A stretch of 64,000 nucleotides of DNA. Source: Helianthus annuus. Taxonomy: Eukaryota > Streptophyta > Magnoliopsida > Asterales > Asteraceae. The position numbers and the translations under genes are program-made. Below the pieces are notes generated by a model that had not been told where the DNA came from, did no database searches, and saw only the letters and a list, made by a program, of their open reading frames with translations. The DNA lies in the NCBI RefSeq assembly GCF_002127325.2, contig NC_035433.2, positions 145,297,472 to 145,361,471 on the forward strand, in the 5' to 3' direction. Positions 44,441-54,900 of this stretch are shown piece by piece. Position 1 is the stretch's first letter, and each line of letters opens with the position of its first letter.

Positions 44441-45636
44441 TAGATGGTTAATTTTATCATTTTAATTTTTTTATATGGTTTTTAGTTATTTAATACATTG
44501 AAAATATTATACAACAATACAGTTTTTCAGTTCTTTTGAATTCTTTCAGGTACTATGCTTCAGTATCGATGTCAGCGTTTTTTGCTTTTACTGTTGTGGT
44601 CTACATTCAAGACCAACTTGGTTGGCGGGTCGGGTTTGCGGTTCCTGTTTTCATCATGGCGTGTTCCGCTATTGTTTTCTTGATCGGGTCACCTCTTTAT
44701 GTCAAAGTCAAAGTCAAAGAGAGCCCGTATTCGGGGTTCATTCAAGTTTTAGTCATGGCTTTCAAGAACCGAAGGATCCATCTTCGTCCCGATGACTGCT
44801 ACAATCATAGCAATGAAATGGATCGGGTCGAGCTAACCGACAACTTAAGGTTTCTCAACAAAGCTTGTGTTGTTCGAGATATGAACATTGTTTCGACCGT
44901 TGAACAAGTGGAATCCCTAAAATCAGTAATTCAGATGGTTCCGGTGTGGTCAACGGGTATTCTACTATTCACAAACGTATCATTGGGTTACCCGACACTC
45001 CAAGCGAAAACAATGAACCGGCATGTCACGTCATGGTTCGAGATCCCGGCTGGATCGTATAGTGTATTCATGGTCTTGACACTTACAATATGGGTCGCGT
45101 TTTATGACCGTATTTTGGTACCAATTCTAGCAAAATACACACACGATCCACGCGGGCTAACTACAAAAACCCGAATGGGGATCGGGTTACTAATCTCAAT
45201 CATAGCCATGATGGTATCCGCGATCGTGGAATCCATAAGGCGTGATTTAGCAAACTCAAACACGCCAGTTCACATGTCAGCAATGTGGTTGGTCCCACAA
45301 TACGCGCTACTAGGATTAGCCGAGGCATTTAACGTAATCGCGCTAATGGAGTATTGTTACTCCGAGCTTCCAAAAAGCATGTCGAGTGTAGCCATGGCCG
45401 TGTTTACGCTGAGCTCAGCGGTTGCTGGGCTCCTAGGAAGCCTTTTGGTTAACATTGTGGACTCGGTCACGAGCCAAGGGGGTAATGTAAGTTGGCTATC
45501 GACCGATATCAATGAGGGCCACGTGGATTACTACTATTGGTTGCTTAGTTTCTTGAACTTGGTCAACTTCTTGTACTTCTTGATTTGTTGTCGCGTTCAA
45601 CGAAGTTCTTCGCCGCCGGTGTATATTGTCACATAA
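40974..45636 (+). CDS. NRT1/PTR FAMILY (NPF) transporter, copy 2
   Basis: A second complete member of the proton-coupled NPF family. Exons read by eye: 40974-41076, 41144-41361, 43684-43925, 44550-45636. Phases agree at every GT-AG border and give 549 aa. The helix 1 motif is 'NEAFEKVASYGLLPNMILYL', with the ExxEK proton-coupling residues kept (Glu37, Glu40, Lys41). Also 'GTGCIRPCCITFGADQ', PTR box 'VESLKSVIQMVPVWSTGILL', and C-terminal 'SWLSTDINEGHVDYYYWLLSFL'. Compared with copy 1 it has an additional intron inside the 'YFNWYYA' codons and lacks the intron before 'RFLNKAC'. Intron 2 (2322 bp) is filled by a 124-bp minisatellite; intron 3 (624 bp) contains a MITE and a TTA run. Likely functional if these introns splice properly. 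The substrate is unknown. Confidence 0.85.
41400..43625 (+). repeat. 124-bp minisatellite in NPF intron 2, about 18 copies
   Basis: Unit: 'GGGGTGTTGACCGGGTTTAT', 'TATTCGGGTTTTGGGTAGTT', 'GGGTCGGGTTATTCGGGTAT', 'ATTATCCGGTAAACGATCCG', 'TATCACAAACGGGCTCGTGG'. Period 124 bp (for example 42611, 42735, 42859, 42983, 43107, 43231). The copies between about 42540 and 43340 are practically identical; outer copies are more diverged and some are partial (near 41735 and 43390). One unit alone is found in the related intron at 27121-27210. Confidence 0.92.
43965..44382. mobile_element. Foldback MITE inside NPF intron 3
   Basis: Starts AGAGTAAACTGC, ends CAGTTTACTCT. The two halves are inverted copies ('TTTTGGTCCCTGAGGTTTGG', 'TTAGTCCAAAACTCAAA'). 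The target is TTA-rich, so the flanking duplication (about 9 bp) cannot be read exactly. Same design as, but different sequence from, the elements at 9236 and 13268. Confidence 0.85.
44383..44441. repeat. (TTA)n microsatellite
   Basis: Nearly pure TTA repeats directly after the MITE in NPF intron 3. Confidence 0.95.
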
Positions 45637-46342
45637 GGTTGAAAATAAAAGATTTTATTTTAGGAATGTGTAATTATGTGTTCAAACAGGAGCGACTTAA
45701 CTATTTTGGGGCGTAAAAAAAATAACCAGAGTCCCAAACAACAAGTTTCAAACGAACTTACGAACTAATAAGCAACTAATTAACTCTCTTCACAACATAC
45801 ATGTGTTTTAAAGGGTGTTTTTATATGATTATTATATTTTCTCAAAAATAATTTGTTAATTAATTAAATAACCATTCGTTTAAGCACTGAGTTGTCCTTT
45901 TATTTACTGGGAAAAAAATCTAAGAGTCCGAAATTGTACGAGAAATCTACTAGTAATATTAAAAAGTTTTCTTACATTAACTTGGAGCAACAAACATACA
46001 ATATACTGTCACAATTATAATTTTATACATACAAACAATACTTTAAACCAAATAATAAATACTTTAAAAGGAAATTAAACTATGGTTTTCTAAATTGGGC
46101 GTCAGTGAGTGCGGCCCACCATACTTTATTCGTGAATCTTAATGTACTTCTTTGAGCCCAAGCCTAAATCTGAGGCCCACTCACGGGTGATCTCTAAACA
46201 TAGTATTTCACACATGTATAAAAAATGGGGGATAATATTCACACATCCCTTTCCTTTACGTCTTTCTATATATACAGAGAGATATATATAGAGAGATAGA
46301 GTGAAAAAAGAATTTGAAAATAAGATTTAGGGGTGTGAGAAT
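45637..46342. other. 3' flank of NPF copy 2 and spacer
   Basis: No gene seen. ATAAAAGATTTT shortly after the stop (45645-45656) could serve for polyadenylation. A short GA-rich run lies at 46265-46310. Confidence 0.5.
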
Positions 46343-46974
46343 TAGGGCTGGCAATTCTGACACGAACACGATAACACGACACGAACCTACACGAAATTAT
46401 CATGTTTCGTGCTTAACCTTGACAGGTTTCGTGTCTAAAACAGGTCGACATGATAAGACCTTAACAGGTTTCGTGTCTAAACAGGTTAAAACATGTTAAC
46501 ATGTTAAGACCCGTTAAGTACATGTTAATAATTAAAAATTAAAAAATATTATATGTGGGTGTGGACATGGGGTCATCAATCGTGGGACCTGAGATGCATT
46601 ATACACAATCACACGCGGTTCTTTTTCCACAATCCAAACCCTAATTTTTAAATCTCTCTCACAAACACCACCATTCCTAATTCAATTCACAGCTTCCCCA
46701 ATTCGATCGTGTTTGTGTCTTAAAAACGTCATGTTTGTGTCTTAACAGGTCGTGTGCGTATCTTAAACATGTCGTGTTCATGTCTTAAACAGGTCGTATG
46801 ATACGTTGGTAATTTTTTTGTGTCTTAACAGGTCGTTTCGTGTTACCTATTTATTAACAGGTTCGTGTCCGTGTTTCGAAAATCTGACATGATAAGATTT
46901 TCGTGTCGTGTTAGTGTTTGCGTGTTTCGGGTTCGTGTCTTAACAGATCGGGTTGACCCGTTATGCCAGCCCTA
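46343..46974. mobile_element. 632-bp hAT-type MITE
   Basis: Perfect 8-bp target duplication GTGAGAAT (46335-46342, 46975-46982). Termini TAGGGCTGGCA and TGCCAGCCCTA are inverted repeats. The inside is rich in 'GTGTCTTAACAGG/ACACGAACACGATAACACGA' motifs. No transposase. Confidence 0.9.
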
Positions 46975-46982
46975 GTGAGAAT

Positions 46983-48418
46983 ACCATAAAAAATTCAAAT
47001 AATCCAAAACTAGTTCGATGGGAAAATCAGATTTTGTGAAACCAGATACAATCTGCTAGGATTGGCGCGATCTAATCGAAATTTCAAAATTTTTAATCCT
47101 TTGGACTTTTTCCGGATCTTCTAGCATCGGATCCAATCCTGTCTTTTGGATCTAAGTTTAAAAAATCCGGTTTCTTATTTTCCGGATCTTCTATGCCTCA
47201 ATTTTATTGTCTGGTTCGGGGTTATCCGACCGGCTTTAAGTATATATCATAAACCAGATCGTTTGTTACGGTTTGGAAATTTTGAAGCCAACCGATCAAA
47301 AGATTAAAAGAAAAAACAATTGCGAAACCAACCGATCAGAAGATTAAACTAACGAACATGAGCTCATGTTTCGTTCATTTAGTTAAATGAACGAACTTGA
47401 ACATATATTTCGTTAGTTCGGTTACGTACGTGAACATTCGTTTATGTATTCTCATTTGGGTTCGTTAAAATCCATTTAGGTTTGTTCGTTTATGTACATG
47501 AATGGTATGTTCATAATGTTAACAAACGAATATTAACGAACGAATATATGAACACATTCATTTTCCAAGTGAACGAACATGAACACTTTAGTTAACCATT
47601 ATACTTATGATTTTAAAGTGACGATGAACAGTAAAATTACTATTTAAGTATTTGTTTTAATTGTTTAATAACATATTATTCATTGATACATATAATTTTT
47701 AAGTGATTATATATTATTATCTGATTTGATTAGTTATTACAATTTTTTAGGTGTTTGTTTTAACATGTATCACTGCGATAAAAATGATAATGAAAATGGA
47801 TATTGTGTTGTTGTCATACCAAACTGAATCCAAACCGCCGATTAATAATAATATATTGTTTTAACAGGTTACGTACCGACGCTGTAACGAACTGAATTGA
47901 TTCCAACTAAATAACATCAGTATCGGAATTTGTTCTCATTTTTATGACCGATATAAAGCATGTCAAAATCTTTTTGCAAATGTCAGGACATTATTTTTTA
48001 TTTTTTTCTCCTTCGATTATTATGGCGAGTGCTAGAACAATACTGCACGGAATCGATACCAATCGAATTCACGCCGCGTAGTGCGTGGGAATATCACTAG
48101 TTTCTCTTTATTAACAAAAGAAACGAAAAATGTTTTTAAAAAGGGCTAGAACTCTTTAAATATTATAAAAAAAAACACCTTCTAAAAAAACTGGAACATT
48201 TTTAATTTGATAATAACAATTATTTGATAATAACAATTCTAAAAAAACTAGAACTCTTTCAAGATTTTAACCTACTCACTTACAACCGGCGTCCCCACCA
48301 TTAGACCACCACAAAATGTAGCCCTAATTATATCCAAGTTCAAATCTTGGTAAAACCACATCCACATGAACCATAGCCAAATTAAAATCTGAATATTTAT
48401 GAAAAATAATCAATGTTA
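46983..48418. other. Spacer with MITE-like GAACG repeats
   Basis: 47335-47600 has many 'GAACGAAC / GTTCGTT' words in both orientations ('CATGAGCTCATG', 'CATTTAGTTAAATGAACGAAC'), typical of a decayed foldback element. 48260-48418 matches 61880-62030, the upstream part of another NPF tail. No gene recognised. Confidence 0.5.
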
Positions 48419-48705
48419 CTTGGAAGCCTTTTGGTTAACATTGTGGACTCAATCACAAGCCACAGGGAGATAATGTAACTTAGCTATCGAGCGATATCAA
48501 TCCGCGCCACATGGATTACTATTCTTGGTTACTTAGTTTCTTGAATGCGCTTAACCTTTTATACTTTTTTGAACGACCAACAGAATCAATCCCGAGCATT
48601 CTTGGGACACCCACAAGACCATTCTTGAAAAACCCGGTAACCCATCCGTCCGTAGACACGACGGTAAAATTACCGGTAACCTTTTATACTTCTTGATTGT
48701 AGGAA
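48419..48705 (+). pseudogene. NPF transporter, 3'-terminal fragment
   Basis: 'GSLLVNIVDSITS', a damaged 'SWLSS', then 'HMDYYSWLLSFLNALNLLYF' are recognisable as the end of an NPF gene nearest to copy 2 (NIVDSVTSQGGNVSWLSTD). Frameshifts and stops are present. About 120 bp containing 'AACCCGGTAACCCATCC' is inserted between two copies of 'AACCTTTTATACTT'. No upstream coding sequence. Dead remnant. Confidence 0.75.
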
Positions 48706-48939
48706 TGACAAGAATGTGTTATTATGTATTCAAATGTTTTTTTTCTTTTTTGCAAACTGCCATATAATTATTGTAACTAATAATCTAATAATAATAAATT
48801 ATCAAGAATGCATCATATAAAAGAGTTCATGATTCGACAAACCAAACAAGGTGTTTATTTTCATTAAGCAAAAGATCGACAAACTACACCATATTCAAAT
48901 GGTGTAACTTATTACAATTCATAATTAGATCCAAAAGCA

Positions 48940-51900
48940 CTAAATGCTAGCAAAGGAAACATCTTTCCTAGGAGACGGGATCAACTTGATAAACTCCACC
49001 GCGGCTTTGACAGAATTGTTAGCGGCAAGGTTGATGAATGTATCCGCCTCGTTGGAGTGTTCACCGCCACCCGCTAAGTCAGAAAGTGCCCTAATAACAA
49101 TGAATGGCACCCTTTGTTGGTATGAAATGAGAGCCACCGCCGCACTTTCCATCTCCACGGGGCTAACGTTGAACTTGTCGAAAATGAAGGTCCTATAGGC
49201 CGCGTTGTCTAGGTAGATGCTAGCACTTGTTCCTTTATCTACGGTAGTAACCTTTGGTGGGGTAGATAAGCATGTTGTTTCATTCAAGCATCCTTCTAAT
49301 TCCAATGACTATATGATGTAGTTTATATAGTGAAAAAAAAGTGTTAGAATATTTTAAAGTAAAGTTTTTGAACAAAAGTTATAAATGCTTATGATTATAT
49401 AATTAGCGTGGGGTTCTAGAATGAACACTAGTGTATTTGCGAACTGAGTGAATAAATCGCTGGCCATTGATCTACACACGTGTATGGCCAGGATCTCATC
49501 ATCAAATCGTAAAATACACTAGTGTATTTCAACATCAAACCTTGGCCATTGATCTACACACGTGTATGGCCAGGATTAGTTCACTCAGTTCGCAAGCTAC
49601 ACTAGTATTCAAGAGCAAGCTACACTAGTGTTCACTCTTGAACCTGATCTTATATAATTATTATTGTTATATACAACTTAACTTTAAGTTGTAAGATTAA
49701 ATATATTATGTTTAATATTTAATCTATAGCCATCTTAATCATTTACATTATAGAGATCAAAATATATTAGAACCTATTATTTAATTAGTTGGTAATTGTT
49801 GATGGACCATATTACCCTTAGTAACTAATTAGGTTTCCTCCTGGGTGCTTATATAAGGAGAGTTATGTGGAGGTTTAAGGGTTACTCAGTTTCACAATTC
49901 ACACCCCATTAGATCATAACATCATTAGTTTCGGCCTCCTCTCCAAAGCCGATATCCCTTTTCGGTTTCTTAGCACCATCATCAGTTAGCATCCTAAGGA
50001 GGAACCAAATCAAGATGACAGGCATGTCGAACTCCCTAACTGGATTCTCCTCTGCACTATCTGCTGTGACAGGTATGATTTATTTGTTTTCCTTCATGCA
50101 CAAACAGAACTGAACCAACATGTGGTATCAGAGCATATGTTGATTAGTCAGTTCTGTTTTCGTATCCATAATTCTGGGATTGAAACTTGGAAAACGGAAT
50201 TTTTTGAAACCGTATGAACTTGACAGCCGGTTTCGAGTCATAAGAATCGACTCGAAATCATGATTTTCGATGAAAGGATTAATTGTTTGTTCACCGAATT
50301 AACTGGATCATGTTTTAGCCGAAATCTGTTTAGTAAAATTATTAAAAATTCAGGTTTTGGGTTCCAGAATTTTATTTTTTATGATTAGGGTTCATCATGT
50401 TCATGTGAAAATTCGAATATTCTGTTATGTTTTGGAATATGATTTGGATTATTAAGTGTTTTTCCTGATTTTGATCTAATTTTGTCCTCTAAATTTTTTA
50501 GAAAACTGTTAAAAGATAAAGAGATTGAAATTTTCGAAATCTGTTAACAAAATTAGATCAGCTTAAACAGGAAAGGATATCTCTTAATCCCTTAGATTTC
50601 GAATTTTCGGTTATGATATCACAATTACAGCTGTTAACGAGGTTGCTACTCGCAACCACGAGGTTGCTACTCGAGACCACGAGGTTGCTACTCGCAACCA
50701 TAACGTCATTAGTCGAGACCATGAGGTTGCTACTCGCAACCATAACGTCATGACTCGCAACCATGAGGTTGCTACTCGCAACCATAACGTCATTAGTCGC
50801 AATCATGAGGTTGCTACTCGCAACCAGAATGTCATCACTCGCAACCATGAGGTTGCGACTCGCAACCATAACGTGATTAGTCGAAACCGTAGTTGCGACT
50901 CGCAACCATAACGTGACTAGTCGAAACCGTAGTTGCGACTCGCAACCATAACGTCATTAGTCGAAATCGTGGTTGCGACTCGCAATCTCATTATTTTAAC
51001 GTCATTAGTCGATCCGCGCTAACGGGTGGTTTGCTATTAAATAAATGGTTTTTGTAATTTACTTAGTTAATTAATCAGAATCAGATAATGTTTTACAAAA
51101 CCAGAAATAGCTTAACTTGAATGAGCTTTTGATATATCATTTCTGGCCAAAGCTGACTTGATACATCTACTTATCATTCAAGTATTACGAAAGCTATGCT
51201 ATGTGTGCATCATAAGCATGAATGTTTTAATATCTGGCCAAAGCTGATTTAATTCTTTCATAGATGGCATACTTAGCAAGTGCATAACTAAAGTGATTGT
51301 TTCAATTTCTGGCCAAAGCTGATTTGTTACAACCACTTTGCACATATGCTTAAATGATTACACTTCTGGCCAAAGCTGTTTTGTTTTCGTTTAAGTAGAA
51401 TTTCTTAGTTAAGTCTATTATTTTGATGTTAGTAATAGACATTATCACAGCTTCGTTATGTAAAATGGTCATTATTTTGCCTGCCTTAGTTTAACGTGCC
51501 CATAGATCACATTAGAATTTCTTCCTTAGTATCATAACTTGCTCATCTTATTTCCACTATCAGCACCCAACTGCGGGATTCCACCCTTGACTGGTGATAA
51601 CTTTGCTGCATGGAAGGATGCTCTCATGCTTACTCTCGGATTGCTTGATTTCGATTATGCTCTAAGAGAGAAAAAGCCAGCGGACCTTACCACTCAAAGT
51701 ACTGCTGCTGAGCAGTTAACTCATGAAAAGTGGACTAGGTGTAACCGCATGTCTCTCATGTTTATGAAGCAATCCATAAGCAATGCAATCAGGGGAGCTA
51801 TTCCTGATTCTGAAGATGCTAAAACCTACTTGGAACATGTGGAGGCTCAGTTCAAAGGGACGTCTAAGGCGCATGCTAGTACTCTTATTCTCAAGCTGGT

Positions 51901-54900
51901 GACAACTAAGTATGATGGGAGGAGCGGCATTCGCGAGCACATCATGATGATGAACGACATGGCCAATAAGCTGAAGGGGCTGGAAATGGAAATCAGTGAT
52001 GGTTTCCTTGTTCATTTCATCATTACTTCGCTTCCTTCTTCTTTTGAAGCATTCAAGATCAACTACAACACTCAGAAGGAAAAATGGACGATGAGTGAGC
52101 TGGTCGCCATGTGCGTACAGGAGGAGGAGCGTATGAGGATGGATCGCCATACTGATGTTGCCAATTTCACTACCTCCAATCCTAAGAAAAGGAAGCACAA
52201 TTATCAGAGGAAGGATGCTTCTAAAGTCCATAAGTCTACTCCTAACTCTAATGCAAGTGCACCTTCCAGCTCTAAGAACTCCTTAGGCAGTATCCGCTGC
52301 AAGTTCTGTAAAAAGACAGGACACATGCAGAAGGAATGCCCTGACTTTAAGGAGTGGCTGGCTAAGAAAGGTAACGATTATTTTATGATACTTGAGTCCT
52401 ATAATTTAAGTGTTCCTGCTAATTCTTGGTGGTTTGATTCTGGTTCTATGGTTCATGTTACCAATTCTACTCAGGGATTCCTTTCAATCCGAAAGCTGGA
52501 AAGAAACCAAAGAACGCTTAAGGTTGGGGATGATCGAGAATTAGAAGTGAAGGCCATTGGAACATTACAATTAGTTATGAAAACTGGTTTATGTATTAAA
52601 CTTTATGATACCTTATATGTTCCTGAGGTAACTCGGAACCTTGTATCAGGACCAAAGTTAGACATGGACGGTTTTATTGTTTCCCATGGTCATCGCCAAC
52701 TCTCTATCCATTATGATTCTGTTCTTTATGGTACTGGTGTTCTGGATGGAGGTCTCTATAGATTAGAACTAGATGATGGCTTTTCCAAATCTTTGTTGTC
52801 ATATAACATTAATGAATCACTCACAAAGATGGAAGAGAAACGAGACTTAGAGACTTCATCCATGTTGTGGCATCAGCGTTTAGGCCACATTTCAAAAGAA
52901 CGATTAAATCGTCTTGTGAAGGATGAAGTCTTACCTCCTCTCGATTTCTCTGACTTTGGAACATGTGTCAAATGTCTTAAAGGTAAAATGACATTAGCGA
53001 ATAAGAAAGGTGCCACTAGGAGCTCTAATTTATTAGAACTCATTCACACTGACATTAGTGGTCCCTACCAAATCGCTGGCATAACAGGACATACTTCATT
53101 TATCACTTTTATTGACGATTATTCTCGTTACATGTACTTGTATCTTATTAAGGAGAAATCTGAATCTCTAACAACTTTTAAAGATTATAAGGCTGAAGTT
53201 GAAAAGCAATTAGATCGTCAGATTAAAGTTGTGAGATCAGATAGAGGCGGTGAGTATTATGGAAGACATACTGATGTGGGTCAAGCTCCTGGTCCATTTT
53301 ATGAGTTTTGTAAGGGCCAGGGGATTGTAAACCAATACACCATGCCTGGTACACCTCAGCAGAACGGTGTCGCTGAAAGAAGAAACCGTACCCTTATGAA
53401 CATGGTGCGCAGTATGTTAGCCAACACTAACTTACCATTATTCCTCTGGACTGAAGCGTTAAAAGCAGCTGTTCATATACTCAATAGAGTTCCTTCTAAG
53501 TCTGTCCCTAAAACTCCTTATGAACTTTGGACAGGAAGGAAACCGAGTCTTAAATATATGAAAGTATGGGGCTGCATTGCTGAAGCAAAACTTTACAATC
53601 CTTTCCTAAGGAAACTTGACCCTAAGACAGTTACATGTTTCTTTATCGGGTATCCTGAGAACTCTAAGGGTTATCGTTTCTATTGTCCTTCCCATGTCAC
53701 CCGTATTGTTGAAACCAAGCGTGCTGCGTTCCTGGAGGATTTCAAGGTCAGTGGGAGCAGTACCAACCCTTACGAAGAATTGCAAGAAGTACAAGACGCG
53801 GGGGGGAGAGACTCGTCGCTTACCATTACTCCGATTACTCCTCTTGTACCCAATGCAACTATTGTTCCTGAAGCTACTGCACCAACTCCAAATTCACCTC
53901 TACAATCAGAACCCATTATACCTCATGACGAAGGCACATCAAACGCTCAAAACCAAGACAACGCTGAACCCGATAATCTACTCAGGAGGTCATCCAGGCA
54001 AAGAAGGCCTCCTAATTGGGATGATTATGTTACCTACCTGACTGAAATGGATCCCGGAAAGCTCAATGATCCTATCTCTTACAATGAAGCCATTAGCAGT
54101 GATCAGTCTTCTGAATGGAATAAAGCAATGATTGATGAGCTTGATTCCATGAAGAAAAATGACGTTTGGGATTTGGTAGAATTACCCAACGGAGTCAAAC
54201 CCGTAGGATGCAAATGGGTGTTCAAAACAAAACTGGATCCGAATGGTAACGTTGAACGCTACAAAGCGAGATTGGTCGCAAAGGGCTACACTCAGAAAGA
54301 GGGAATTGATTATCAAGAGACGTTTTCACCTGTCTCTCGTAAAGATTCATTAAGGATCGTCATGGCCCTAGTAGCTCATTTTGATTTAGAGCTGCATCAG
54401 ATGGACGTAAAAACCGCTTTCCTTAACGGAGATTTGGACGAAGATGTTTACATGAAGCAACCTGAAGGCTTTGAACCTGAAGGTCAGGAGCATCTAGTCT
54501 GTAAGCTGAAGAAATCCATTTACGGGTTAAAACAAGCATCACGTCAGTGGTACCTCAAGTTTGATGAAGTCATGAAGAAGCAAGGTTTTATGAAGAATCA
54601 AGTGGATCAATGCACCTACCTCAAGATGAGTGGGAGCAACTTTACTATACTTGTCCTTTACGTTGACGACATTCTATTGGCAAGTAATAGTTTAGACATG
54701 TTGCATGAGTCGAAGCGGTTACTCTCGCATAACTTCGACATGAAGGATCTCGGAGATGCATCTTACGTCATTGGCATCGAAATTCACCGAGATAGAAACA
54801 AAGGGATCTTAGGATTGTCCCAAAGGGCCTACATAGATCGTGTCCTTACACGGTATAACATGCAACAGTGCAAACCCTCCGTCGCTCCAGTAGTTAAGGG

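Noticed and set aside
45637..46342. Possible further NPF exon after copy 2
   Set aside because: The copy 2 frame ends normally after the last helix; the flank has no family motifs.
50558..50905. Minus-strand peptide with repeated [11 protein letters not shown]
   Set aside because: Shadow of the leader repeat array of the copia element, opposite to its transcription and without start context.
51716..52231. Minus-strand frame of 171 codons
   Set aside because: Shadow of the copia gag coding region.
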